DNA of 64,000 nt from Trebonia sp036501515 (GCA_036501515.1 DASYAD010000389.1:62001-126000), one strand, 5' to 3'; positions 40,775-49,300 are shown, numbered from the stretch's first letter. A program made the numbers and translations. Notes: a model not told the origin generated them from the letters alone.

Positions 40775-43700
40775 ATGCGCCCGATCATGCTGGACATGCA
40801 CGGCTTTGCCTGCTTCAGGGAGGAGGCACGCGTCGACTTCGGCGACGCCGAGTTCTTCGCTCTCGTCGGGCCGACCGGCTCGGGCAAGTCCACCGTGGTC
40901 GACGCGATGACGTTCGCGCTGTACGGCTCAGTTCCCCGCTGGGGCCGCAAGGGGATGGTCTCGCTCGCGCTCGCGCCCAGCGTCGCCCGCGGCACCGTCA
41001 AGCTCGTCTTCGAGGTTGCCGGCCAGCGCTACGTCGTGGCCCGCGAACTGCGCCGCACCGGCGGCGCGGTCAACCAGCGCGCCGCGAGCCTGGAACGGCT
41101 GGCCGACCTCCGCGGGCTGGCCGAGCCCGGCGAGCAGACCTTCCCCATGGCCAAGGACCTCGACGGGGTCAACGATGCGGTCGAGTCGCTGCTCGGGCTG
41201 AAGTACGAGGACTTCACCCAGTGCGTAGTGCTGCCCCAGGGCCAGTTCGCCGCCTTCCTGCACGCCAAGCCGAGCGAGCGGCAGGACATCCTGCTGCGGC
41301 TGCTCGGCGCGGAGCACTTCCGTCAGATGATGATGAAGGCGAACCAGCGGGCCAGCGACGCCGCGCAGCGGGCCGGCACCTACGCGGAGGAGCTGGCTGG
41401 CTACGCCGACGCCAGCGCCGAGGCCGAGGCGGCCGCCAGTGCCGCCGAGGCCGCCCTGGTCAGCCTGGGCGAGCGGGTGGCGGAGACCCTGCCGCTGATC
41501 GCTGCCCGCCGCGACGAGCTGACGGCGGCCGAGGTCCGGCTCAGGGAGCTGCGGGCCGACCAGGCCGCGCTGGCGGCGCTGCGCGTCCCCGACGGAGCGG
41601 GGCGGCTCGACGCGGACCTCGCGGCCACCCGGGCGGAAATGACGGCCCTGCGGGGCGTCGAGCAGGCGGCCGAGGCGGCCGACGCCGCGGCCCGTGACGA
41701 GCTCGCGGGCGGACCGCAGCGCGCGCCGCTTGAACTGGCCCGCGCGCAGCGGGCCGAGCACGCCCGCCATCAGGCGTCGGTCCCCGGCCTGGCGGCCGAC
41801 GTGACCAGACTGGGCGCGCGAGCGGTCGAGGCGGCGACCGCGGTGGACGCCGCGGCCACCGCCCTTGAGACCGCCCGCGCCGTCCGCGACGAGTCGATCA
41901 GGGTTGCCGAGGCCGCCGCCGCGCAGGTCGCCGCGCTGTCGGCCGAGCACGCCAGGCTCGCGGGGGTGTCCGTCCCCGCCGGGATCGCGGAACTCGACCA
42001 GCGGCGGGCCGCCGCCGGGGACGCGGTCACCGCCGCGGCGGCCGCCCTGGAGGAAGCCGAGCGGGCCGAGGCGGCCGCCCGCGCGGCCCTGGTCGCCGCC
42101 GTGCCGGAGGCGCCGCTCGCCCAGGTGGCCCGTGACCTGGGCGACCTGCGATCGGTGCTGGCCGAGGTGGAGCGTTCTGGTCTGGCAGCCGGGCGGGCGG
42201 ACGCCGCGCGGCAGGCGGCGGACGGTGCCCTGGCCGCCGCCGAGGCGCAGCGCGCCAGGTCGCGCGCGGACCTGGAAGCGGCCCGCCGCGACCACGTCGT
42301 GGCGGGGCTGCGGCCGCACCTGGTCGCGGGGGAGCCCTGTCCCGTATGCGAGCAGCCGGTCGCGGCCCTGCCGGCACCGCTGCCCACCCGCGTGGTTCAC
42401 GCGGCCGAGTCACGGCTGGCCGAGGCCGACCGTGCGGTGAGCGGCGCGCAGTCCGCCGCCAGGACCGCCGACGCCGCGGCGGGCAAGGCCGACGCCGACC
42501 TGGCGGCCGGCCGCAGACGCCAGGCCGCGCTGGCCGACGGCCTCGCGGGGCTGCTCTCGGGGCCGCTGGCAAGCTTCCCGCTGACGTCCGCCCGTGCGGC
42601 CGCCGCGGCCGGGGCGGGGCAGCGCGACGAGCTGCTGGCCGGCGCCGCGGCCGAGGTCGCCGCCCTCACCGCGGCGCGCCGTGCGGCTGAGAAGGCGGCC
42701 GAGCAGGCGGTCGCGGCCGCGCAGCGAGCGCGGTCGGCCCACCGTTCCGCGCAGTCGCTCGCCGCCGCGACCGAGACCGAGCTGGCCGGCGCGCAAGCCG
42801 GGCTGCGCAGCGCGCGCGACCCGCTGGTAGAACTCGGTGCCCCGCCCGCGGACCAGGCCGGCCTGGCCGACGCGTGGGCGGCGCTGGCCCGCTGGGCGGG
42901 GGAGCAGGCCCGGGCCCGGGCGGCCGCGCTTAACCAGGCCCGCGAAGCCGAGGCGGCCGCCGCCGGGCGGCGGGACACCCTCGCCGCCGGTTTCGGTGAC
43001 GCGGAGCGGACGCTAGCCCGGCTGCGCGCCGCGGCGAAGACCGCGTCCGACGACGACCAGCGTGCCCGGGTCAAGCTGAGCCAGGTCACCGCGCGCGTCG
43101 CTGAGCTCGGCGAGTCGCTGCGCGACGCGCCGGGCGATGAGCAGATCACCGGGCAGCTAGCCCTGCTTGACCAGCTCGAGGCGGCCGCGGCCGGGGCCGG
43201 GCAGTCGCTGCGGGCGGCGCGGGCGGCCCGGTCGGCAGGCGAGGCGACGCTGACGTCGCTGGAGGGCAGCGAGCGCAGTGCCCGCGGCCAGCTCTCGGCC
43301 GCTCGGGACCGGGTGGTCGCACTGGGCGCGCCCGCGCTTGGCGACCGCGGCCTGCTTGACGGCTGGACGCACCTCGTCACCTGGGCGTGGGGCGAAGCGA
43401 AGGTCCGCGAGCAGCAGGCCGAGGCGGCCGGGCGCGAAGCCGGCGCCGCCCGGGCGGGCATCGCGGAGCTGACCAGTGCGCTCAACGCCGAGCTGTGCCG
43501 CGCCGGGCTCGACCTTGACCAGGGCGCGGTCGCCGCCTCGGCCGGCGCGGCCGTGAGCGGCGCGCTGGCCGGCGCCAGGGCGGCGACCAGGCGCATCGCC
43601 GAGCGGCGGGCCGCCGCCGCCGGCCTGGCGGGCAAGCAGCGCACCGCGCAGGAGGAGCAGCAGGTCGCGCACCTGCTCGGTAACCTGCTGCAAGCCAGGC

Positions 43701-44185
43701 AGTTCCCGCAGTGGCTGGTCAGCGAGGCACTCGACGACCTGGTGGCGGCCGCCTCCGAGACCCTGGAGGCACTGTCAGGCGGTCAGTTCAACCTGACCCA
43801 CGACAAGGGCGACCTGTTCGTCATCGACCGGGCGGACGCGGACGCCAGGCGCTCGGTGCGCACCCTGTCAGGCGGCGAGACCTTCCAGGCGTCGCTCGCC
43901 CTTGCCCTGGCACTGTCGTCGCAGATCTCGGCGCTGGCCGCGGCCGGCGCGGCCCGCCTCGACTCCATCTTCCTCGACGAGGGATTCGGCACTCTGGACC
44001 CGGAGACCCTGGAGGTCGTCGCGGCCACGCTGGAGGCGCTCGCGGAAGGCGACCGGATGGTCGGCGTCGTCACCCACGTGGCGGCGCTCGCCGAGCGGGT
44101 CCCCGTCCGTTTCCGCGTCGCCAGGAACGCGCTCACCTCGACCGTCACCCGCGAAGGACTGCCAGCTGAGACGGAGGAACCATGA
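40775..44185 (+). CDS. sbcC: Exonuclease SbcC (Rad50-like) ATPase
   Basis: 1136-residue SMC-like ATPase that tethers and unwinds DNA ends for SbcD. Walker A 'GPTGSGKST' at about residue 32 and the Q-loop in 'VLPQGQFAAFL' are followed by very long Ala/Glu/Arg coiled coils. The zinc hook CPVC is at residues 522-525, in the middle. The second coiled coil leads to signature 'LSGGETFQASLALALALS' near 1031 and Walker B 'SIFLDEGFGTLD' near 1065. All parts of a functional Rad50 head and hook are present. The stop overlaps the nurA-like start (ATGA), implying coupled translation. Confidence 0.95.
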   Translation: MRPIMLDMHGFACFREEARVDFGDAEFFALVGPTGSGKSTVVDAMTFALYGSVPRWGRKGMVSLALAPSVARGTVKLVFEVAGQRYVVARELRRTGGAVNQRAASLERLADLRGLAEPGEQTFPMAKDLDGVNDAVESLLGLKYEDFTQCVVLPQGQFAAFLHAKPSERQDILLRLLGAEHFRQMMMKANQRASDAAQRAGTYAEELAGYADASAEAEAAASAAEAALVSLGERVAETLPLIAARRDELTAAEVRLRELRADQAALAALRVPDGAGRLDADLAATRAEMTALRGVEQAAEAADAAARDELAGGPQRAPLELARAQRAEHARHQASVPGLAADVTRLGARAVEAATAVDAAATALETARAVRDESIRVAEAAAAQVAALSAEHARLAGVSVPAGIAELDQRRAAAGDAVTAAAAALEEAERAEAAARAALVAAVPEAPLAQVARDLGDLRSVLAEVERSGLAAGRADAARQAADGALAAAEAQRARSRADLEAARRDHVVAGLRPHLVAGEPCPVCEQPVAALPAPLPTRVVHAAESRLAEADRAVSGAQSAARTADAAAGKADADLAAGRRRQAALADGLAGLLSGPLASFPLTSARAAAAAGAGQRDELLAGAAAEVAALTAARRAAEKAAEQAVAAAQRARSAHRSAQSLAAATETELAGAQAGLRSARDPLVELGAPPADQAGLADAWAALARWAGEQARARAAALNQAREAEAAAAGRRDTLAAGFGDAERTLARLRAAAKTASDDDQRARVKLSQVTARVAELGESLRDAPGDEQITGQLALLDQLEAAAAGAGQSLRAARAARSAGEATLTSLEGSERSARGQLSAARDRVVALGAPALGDRGLLDGWTHLVTWAWGEAKVREQQAEAAGREAGAARAGIAELTSALNAELCRAGLDLDQGAVAASAGAAVSGALAGARAATRRIAERRAAAAGLAGKQRTAQEEQQVAHLLGNLLQARQFPQWLVSEALDDLVAAASETLEALSGGQFNLTHDKGDLFVIDRADADARRSVRTLSGGETFQASLALALALSSQISALAAAGAARLDSIFLDEGFGTLDPETLEVVAATLEALAEGDRMVGVVTHVAALAERVPVRFRVARNALTSTVTREGLPAETEEP

Positions 44186-45360
44186 CCACGGACAGCGGCG
44201 CGAACGCCCGCGCCGGCGCGGCCGCGGGCGGCGCGCGGCGGCCGATGCGGTTCAGCGTCGACGGCTGGGATCCCAGCTACGGCGCCAGCCTCGAAGTCGA
44301 GGGACAGCTCGAAGAGTCGACCGCCACGATCGACGCCGACGTGGAACTGCCCGCGGGCCGCTGGCGGCCGGTCGACCCCGACTCCGCCGACCCGCTCCCT
44401 GACGCGCTGCTGTTCGTCGACGGCGTGCGGCGGGTGGAAGCCCAGGTCTGGGTCGACGGCGAACCGGGACCGGTCGACGAGCAGACCGGCGAAATCCTGG
44501 CCGCGGAGGCGACCGCCGCGCTGTGCGCGTCCTACGCCGCCGGCGTGGTGTGCTGCTGCGCCGCGGGCGCGCACGTGGTGGTCGCCGAGCTGCGCCGCGG
44601 TCTGTTCTCGGTGGCGCCGCACGCGAGCGACATTCTCACCCGGGCCGGCGGGTACAAGGCCCACCACGTGACGCTCAGGCGGGCCAGCACGCCGGTCATG
44701 CGCGCGCTCTCCCAGTCGCTGCAGGACCGGCTGGCGGAGGTCGAAGTGGTGGCGTCCAATGCCGCCCGCGGCGAGATCGGCGCGGCCAGTGCGGCCTTTC
44801 CCGCCGGCCACGCGGCCGGCGGCGTCAACGACCTGCTGATACTCGACGGGCCGCTGCACAACCGCCAGCACCTGCCGCGCGCGCTCGGCTACATCAAGTC
44901 GCACAACAAGACCTACCTGCCGCCCGAGCTGAACACACTGGTCGGCCGGCTCACCCCCGGGCAGCGCACGCCCGTCTTCCGCATGGGGACGAGCTGGGAC
45001 CGGCACAGCTGGTACCTGCGGCTGCCCGGCCCCGCGGGCGCCCCGTGGTCCGGCATCGTCCGGATCGAGTGCGCCGCGGCGCTGCCCGTCGCCGAGGTGC
45101 TGATGCTCGCCCGCCTGAGCCAGCGCTGCCTCGGCCGCTTCGCGTCGTCACCGTACAAGGACTCGCGCGCCCCGCAGAACCTGTACCCGATCGGTGGCCT
45201 CGAACGCGAGCTCAGGCGCCGTCTCGGCGACCCCAAGCTGCTGTACCGCGCGCTGCGCGAGGCGGCCCAGACCGACCCGGGCCGTCCGGCCGCGGTCGGC
45301 CTGGGTGCTGCCAGCCGGGACGCCGGAAGCTGGGATGCCCTGGCCACTCCGGCGCGGTAG
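44182..45360 (+). CDS. NurA-like nuclease domain protein
   Basis: 392-residue protein with the NurA-type RNase-H-like nuclease layout. The first acidic strand is 'DALLFVDGVRRVEAQVW' (Asp80), and the second is 'DLLILDGPLHNRQHL' (Asp222), followed by 'GYIKSHNKTYLPPEL'. A C-terminal 'IVRIECAAALPVAEVLMLARLSQRCL' block resembles the end of archaeal NurA. In archaea NurA is the 5'-3' nuclease that works with HerA to resect breaks after Mre11-Rad50. ATG 44182 overlaps the sbcC stop. Order and coupling with HerA, SbcD and SbcC are the main support; catalytic competence is inferred. Confidence 0.72.
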   Translation: MTTDSGANARAGAAAGGARRPMRFSVDGWDPSYGASLEVEGQLEESTATIDADVELPAGRWRPVDPDSADPLPDALLFVDGVRRVEAQVWVDGEPGPVDEQTGEILAAEATAALCASYAAGVVCCCAAGAHVVVAELRRGLFSVAPHASDILTRAGGYKAHHVTLRRASTPVMRALSQSLQDRLAEVEVVASNAARGEIGAASAAFPAGHAAGGVNDLLILDGPLHNRQHLPRALGYIKSHNKTYLPPELNTLVGRLTPGQRTPVFRMGTSWDRHSWYLRLPGPAGAPWSGIVRIECAAALPVAEVLMLARLSQRCLGRFASSPYKDSRAPQNLYPIGGLERELRRRLGDPKLLYRALREAAQTDPGRPAAVGLGAASRDAGSWDALATPAR

Positions 45361-45375
45361 CGGCGTTACCGCGCC
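45351..45375 (+). terminator. Hairpin spanning the nurA stop codon
   Basis: GGCGCGGTA / TACCGCGCC is a perfect 9-bp stem whose left arm includes the first two bases of the TAG stop. No U-tract. It contains the 13-mer CGGCGCGGTAGCG seen upstream of thyX. Confidence 0.5.
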
Positions 45376-45404
45376 CCGCTGCCGGAGCCGTCGGCCGGTA
45401 CCGC

Positions 45405-45449
45405 CCGCACCCGCCGGTCCCGCACCCGCCGGTCCCGCACCCGCCGGTC
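45405..45449. repeat. 15-bp tandem repeat downstream of nurA
   Basis: Three perfect copies of CCGCACCCGCCGGTC at 45405-45419, 45420-45434 and 45435-45449, outside any gene. Confidence 0.9.
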
Positions 45450-45470
45450 CCGCGGCGGCGGGACTGGACG

Positions 45471-45530
45471 CCGGCTAACCCCGGCTAACCCCGGCTAACC
45501 CCGGCTAACCCCGGCTAACCCCGGCTAACC
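45471..45530. repeat. 10-bp tandem repeat, six copies
   Basis: CCGGCTAACC repeats six times without error from 45471 to 45530, in the convergent gap between nurA and the His-rich methyltransferase gene. Confidence 0.95.
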
Positions 45531-45570
45531 CGGTAACCCGGTAACCCGGTAACCCGGTAACCCGGTAACC
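45531..45570. repeat. 8-bp tandem repeat, five copies
   Basis: CGGTAACC repeats five times without error directly after the 10-bp array. The unit equals the 10-mer less two C residues, suggesting one array gave rise to the other by slippage. Confidence 0.95.
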
Positions 45571-45575
45571 CGCGG

Positions 45576-46622
45576 TCAGCCCCGTCGGCCGAGCGTGACG
45601 ATCCGCGATCCGCGGATGTGCAGGTCCGTGCGGCGCAGCAGCGAGTGGGGACCCTCGTCGTCGAGCAGCGCGGTGAGCGTCGCCTGGTCGGGACCGTCGA
45701 GCCGGTCGGCCAGACCGTGGGACAGCCGGGTGAACCAGGCGCGGGCGTACTGCGTGGCCAGCGGGTGGGCCGGCGGGTTCAGGTCGATGGTGAACGTGCG
45801 CTCGGCGACAACCTGCCACCCGGCGTCACTGAGCCGCGGCGCCCAGGCGGAGCCGATGGTCGGCAGCTGCTCGGCGTGCGCCCGGTTCAGGTCGGCGGTC
45901 ACCCGCTCCTCAAAGCCGGGCTTGCCGGTGCCCAGGTCGACGGGCAGGAACCGCAGCGGCTCGGGGAACTCGGCCACCGCGATCAGTCCGCCGTCGTTGC
46001 TGGCGGCCAGTACGTCGCGCAGCACCGCGCCCGGGTCGGCCATATGGTGCAGCGACATCGAGGCCCAGGTCAGGTCGAGCGGACCGAGGTCCGGCCAGCC
46101 CGCGTCGAGGTCCGCGGTGACCGTGCTCACCCGGCCGTCGAGGCCGAGGTCGCGGACCCGGTCGCGGAGCCGGCCAAGCGAGTCATCCTCAATGTCAACG
46201 GCGATCACCGCGGCGCCGGGGAAACGCCCGGCCAGGCCGATCGCGCCGGTCCCGGTGCCCGCGCCGAGGTCGAGCAGCCGGTTACGGGGCGCGCCGGCCG
46301 CCTCGCTCTGCACCCAGTCGAGCGCGGCCGTCCAGTAGTCGTACAAGACCTCCGCGTCCAGGTCGAGCAGGTCAGACATGCCCTCGGAGCCGCCGTGCTC
46401 GGCGTGGCCGCGTCCGTTCCCATGCTCGTGGGCGTGGTCGTGGACGTGCTGGTGCTCGTGGGCATGCTGTGACTCGTGCCCGTGCTGCTGCCCGACCCCG
46501 TGCTGCTGCCCGAACCCAGGCTGCTGCTCGTGCTCATGTCCGTGCCTGTGCCCGGGCTGCTGCTCGTGCTCGTGCCCGTGCTCGTGCTGCTGGTGGCCGT
46601 CAGTGTCCGGTGTGCTCGTCAT
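45576..46622 (-). CDS. SAM-dependent methyltransferase with His-rich N-terminal metal-binding region
   Basis: 348-residue protein. Residues about 9-82 are a His/Glu/Gln/Gly-rich segment with two nearly identical 'GHEHEQQPG' blocks and over 25 His, a likely nickel/zinc/cobalt-binding region. A class I methyltransferase domain follows: motif I 'LLDLGAGTGTGAIGLAG', 'VIAVDIEDDSL', 'LTWASMSLHHMADPGAVLRDVLAA'. ATG 46622 is chosen; the upstream frame lacks a ribosome-binding site and covers an inverted repeat. The substrate is unknown; metal sensing, storage or metal-dependent activation is possible. It lies 63 bases downstream of the MBL-fold gene on the same strand. Confidence 0.78.
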   Translation of the reverse strand: MTSTPDTDGHQQHEHGHEHEQQPGHRHGHEHEQQPGFGQQHGVGQQHGHESQHAHEHQHVHDHAHEHGNGRGHAEHGGSEGMSDLLDLDAEVLYDYWTAALDWVQSEAAGAPRNRLLDLGAGTGTGAIGLAGRFPGAAVIAVDIEDDSLGRLRDRVRDLGLDGRVSTVTADLDAGWPDLGPLDLTWASMSLHHMADPGAVLRDVLAASNDGGLIAVAEFPEPLRFLPVDLGTGKPGFEERVTADLNRAHAEQLPTIGSAWAPRLSDAGWQVVAERTFTIDLNPPAHPLATQYARAWFTRLSHGLADRLDGPDQATLTALLDDEGPHSLLRRTDLHIRGSRIVTLGRRG

Positions 46623-46664
46623 GGCATTCACCGTAGGCGCTTGTTGCCCCGATGGCACGAAACG

Positions 46665-46679
46665 TTGCCGATACGGCAA
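46665..46679. promoter_or_regulatory. TTGCCG-ata-CGGCAA inverted repeat
   Basis: A perfect 6-3-6 inverted repeat, 43 bases upstream of the His-rich methyltransferase start and just after the MBL-fold gene stop. It may be an operator (perhaps for a metal regulator) or a weak terminator stem; it does not match the Zur or iron-box consensus. Confidence 0.4.
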
Positions 46680-46685
46680 AAACAC

Positions 46686-47765
46686 CTAGCCGACCGCGCG
46701 CCCGGCGAGCCCGTACGTGGGCACGTCGCCGCCGCTGCTGACGGCGAGCCCGCGGCCGACCAGTTCCTGCACGTGCGCCGCCGTTTCGGTGACCGCGCTG
46801 ATCCGCATCCGGCCGTTGTACTGATCCCACGACCTGGACCACGTCAAGTGGCCCGCCAGCACCCATGACGACTCGTCGGGATGCGCGGCGATGGCGGCGA
46901 GCAGCTCGTTGAGCCGGTGCTCGTGATGGGCGGCGATGCCGTCGGCCCGCTCCGCGAGGCCGCGGAACCGCCATTCATGGGCAGGGAAGATCTCGTCCAC
47001 GTCCAGGTCGCGCACCTTGACCAGCGACCGGAGGTAGTCCGCGAGCGGCGGCTCCTGGTGGGACACGCCGATCGAGATGTTGGGCGTGATCCGCGGCAGG
47101 ATGTGGTCACCGGAGAACAGCCGCTGCGACAGCTCGTCGACGAAGACCAGGTGCCCCGGGGTGTGGCCAGGCGTGTGCACGGCCCGCAGCCGCCAGCCAG
47201 GCACATCAGCCATCTCGCCGTCAGTCAGGTCCCGGTCAGGCAGCCCGATGCTGGTGTAGGCCACGTACTCATCCGGCGTGCCGACGGCCTCGGCCGCCTC
47301 GGCGGCCGGGGCCCCGAGCGAGCGCATGAACGCCACCTCGAGCTCCACCGCGAGCTCCGGGTCGCGCATGCCGCGCCGGGTGAGCAGCGCGCGGTCGGCG
47401 GGGTGCATGGCGACCCACGCTCCTGACGCGTCGCGCACCCGCCCGGCCAGGCCCGCGTGGTCGAAGTGCATGTGGGTGACCAGCACGCCGCGCACGTCCG
47501 TGAGGCTGGCGCCGATCGTTTCCAGGCCGCCCACCAGGGCCTGCCAGGACTCCTCGGCGTTCCAGCCTGCGTCGAGCAGCACCAGGCCGCCGCCCGCGGC
47601 GGCGAAAGCGTAGCTCGACACATACCGCAGCGGGCTGCGGGGGATCGGCACCGGGATCGACCACAGGTCGGTGGCCAGCTGCTCGACTGGCGGTGTGACC
47701 CGCTGGAGCCAGGCCTCAAGCTGCCTGGTCCCGGTGACGTCCTGTCCGGCTGGTACTGCGGTCAT
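46686..47765 (-). CDS. Metallo-beta-lactamase-fold hydrolase
   Basis: 359-residue MBL-fold protein with all zinc motifs: 'VTHMHFDHAG' (HxHxDH), 'VHTPGHTPGHLVF', 'FSGDHIL' and a final His in 'FPAHEWRF'. The size and 'HEHRLNELLAAI' helix fit the glyoxalase-II/LACTB2-like group of thioester hydrolases. ATG 47765 is the sensible start; the frame continues upstream through a 38-bp tandem repeat array and encodes a Lys/Arg/Asp low-complexity leader that is probably not translated. Substrate unknown. Confidence 0.85.
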   Translation of the reverse strand: MTAVPAGQDVTGTRQLEAWLQRVTPPVEQLATDLWSIPVPIPRSPLRYVSSYAFAAAGGGLVLLDAGWNAEESWQALVGGLETIGASLTDVRGVLVTHMHFDHAGLAGRVRDASGAWVAMHPADRALLTRRGMRDPELAVELEVAFMRSLGAPAAEAAEAVGTPDEYVAYTSIGLPDRDLTDGEMADVPGWRLRAVHTPGHTPGHLVFVDELSQRLFSGDHILPRITPNISIGVSHQEPPLADYLRSLVKVRDLDVDEIFPAHEWRFRGLAERADGIAAHHEHRLNELLAAIAAHPDESSWVLAGHLTWSRSWDQYNGRMRISAVTETAAHVQELVGRGLAVSSGGDVPTYGLAGRAVG

Positions 47766-47796
47766 CCTGTCGTCTCTCCGTAACTCTCGCGCTGCG

Positions 47797-47990
47797 CGGC
47801 CGGTCAGGCCGCTTCCCCGTGACTCTCGTCCCGCGGCCCCGTCAGGCCGCTTCCCCTTGGCCCTCTTCCCGCGGCCCCGTCGTGCCGCCTTCTCCGTATC
47901 TCTCCTTTTGCGGCGCCGTCGTGCCGCCTTCTCCGTATCTCTCCTCTTGCAGCGCCGTCGTGCCGCCTTCCCTGACTCTTGTGCCGCGGC
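47797..47990. repeat. 38-bp degenerate tandem repeat array
   Basis: Five copies of a unit beginning CGGCCCCGTC(A/G)(G/T)GCCGC start near 47797, 47834, 47872, 47911 and 47950, with a sixth partial near 47987 (periods 37-39). The array fills the 249-base gap between the LLM oxidoreductase stop and the MBL-fold start. Each unit contains a CGGC...GCCG dyad. Confidence 0.8.
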
Positions 47991-48014
47991 CACCGGGCCG
48001 GAAACAGTAAGCGG

Positions 48015-48842
48015 TCACCCGCCGGTGAACTGGGCGATCGCGGACTCCCAGGCGTCAAGCGCGCGTTCGACCTGGCCGCCGCCGGCCGACGGCAGCCAGT
48101 GCACTACCCGGTCGAATCCCGCCAGCGCGTACGCCTCGATCGCCTCGGGGTCCGCGGGCATGCCCATGACCTGCAGGGACACCGGACGGTCAGCCCGTGC
48201 TGTGAGCTCGGCCGCGCGCTCGAGGATGCCTTCAGGCGCGTAATTCGGGAACCAGGCGTCACCGAACGCGAGCACCCGGTCAAGCACGGTCGGGCCGTCG
48301 CCGCCGACAAGCACCGGCGGGTGCGGCCGCTGGGCCGGCTTGGGCCAGGACCAGATGCGGTCGAAGTTAACGAACTTCCCTGAGTATGACGCTTCCTGCT
48401 GCGTCCAGATGGCCTTCATCGCCTCGACCCGCTCGCGCAGCACCGTCATCCGGGTCCTGGGATCGGTCCCGTGGTTGGCCATCTCCTCTCGGTTCCAGCC
48501 CGCTCCCACACCGAACTCGAACCGTCCGCCCGACAGGTAGTCCACGCTAGCGACCTCTTTGGCGGTGATGATCGGGTCGCGCTGGATCACCAGGCACACA
48601 CCGCTGCCGACGCGCAGCCGCGACGTCGTCGCCACGGCCGCGGTCACGGCCACGAACAAGTCGAACGTGTGCGCGTACCTGGGCGGCAGCGGCCGCCCGC
48701 TCGGGTGCGGCGAGTGGTCGGCCGGCATGTGAGTGTGCTCGGGGAAGAACAGCGACTCCTGCCCGCGCTCCTCGGCCAGCCGGGCGACGTCACCGGGGCG
48801 GATCGCTTCATGCGTCGGGAAGATCGCTACGCCGAATTCCAT
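48015..48842 (-). CDS. LLM-class F420-dependent oxidoreductase
   Basis: 275-residue TIM-barrel oxidoreductase of the bacterial-luciferase-like superfamily, the subgroup predicted to use coenzyme F420 (TIGR03619 pattern). 'EFGVAIFPTHEAIRPGDVARLAEERGQESLFFPEHTHMP', 'LRVGSGVCLVIQRDPIITAKEVASVDYLSGGRFEFGVGAGWNREE' and 'PPVLVGGDGPTVLDRVLAFGDAWFP' are typical. ATG 48842 is preferred over 48851. Substrate unknown. Its presence supports an F420-producing actinobacterium. Confidence 0.88.
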   Translation of the reverse strand: MEFGVAIFPTHEAIRPGDVARLAEERGQESLFFPEHTHMPADHSPHPSGRPLPPRYAHTFDLFVAVTAAVATTSRLRVGSGVCLVIQRDPIITAKEVASVDYLSGGRFEFGVGAGWNREEMANHGTDPRTRMTVLRERVEAMKAIWTQQEASYSGKFVNFDRIWSWPKPAQRPHPPVLVGGDGPTVLDRVLAFGDAWFPNYAPEGILERAAELTARADRPVSLQVMGMPADPEAIEAYALAGFDRVVHWLPSAGGGQVERALDAWESAIAQFTGG

Positions 48843-49300
48843 AGCTCCCATTCTGTCCCACCGTGCCCGCCCGCCGACTACCCGCTACTGCCATCCGGGC
48901 CGGGCCAGGCTGATCACGGGTACGTAGCGACTGTATGGGGCGCTGTGCCGGGGATCTATGTGATGCTGCCGACAGCGTGGACCCCACCTGCCTGCGCAAA
49001 GGTCGCTACGCGATGTTCGGCCGACGTCGGTAGGCGGTACCCCGCTCTCCCTGTCGGCGAGGCCGGATCTCCCCGTGGGTGGCCGCCCGTGAGACATCGC
49101 GTCGCGCCTCAGGCTCAGCGCGCGCCACGGATTCGACCAGAATTCACATAAGTACTGGTCACAAAGAAGATCTTGGATGTTTTTCGGGTCATAGTACATA
49201 TTTGTTTCCATCTAGATAAAAGTTTCCATCACAAAGACCTGGCCGGTCGCATGAGCCACTCACGAAACATCGGAGCTAGGCCGGCCGCCGGGACGGCGGT
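48843..49300. other. Gene-poor, partly AT-rich stretch
   Basis: About 450 bases without a gene I can support. 49140-49260 is clearly more AT-rich than the rest of the window. A minus-strand frame (49211-48885) opens 'METNMYYDPKNIQDLLCDQ' but shows no domain or ribosome-binding site. It may be a decayed gene or foreign DNA. Confidence 0.5.

Noticed and set aside
40928..42400. 490-residue minus-strand open frame within sbcC
   Set aside because: Mirror frame of an Ala/Arg/Glu coiled coil; no start signal or family match.
45405..45570. Possible CRISPR array
   Set aside because: The repeats are directly adjacent with no unique spacers and units of only 8-15 bp, so these are tandem microsatellites.
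46665..46679. Zur or iron box before the His-rich methyltransferase
   Set aside because: TTGCCG-ata-CGGCAA is a clean dyad but matches neither the Zur nor the IdeR consensus, so no specific metal regulator is claimed.
47766..47993. N-terminal extension of the MBL-fold protein
   Set aside because: The open frame runs through a degenerate 38-bp array and gives a Lys/Arg/Asp low-complexity leader; ATG 47765 gives a normal-length family member.
48885..49211. 108-residue minus-strand frame in the AT-rich island
   Set aside because: No ribosome-binding site, no recognisable domain, and composition changes along its length.
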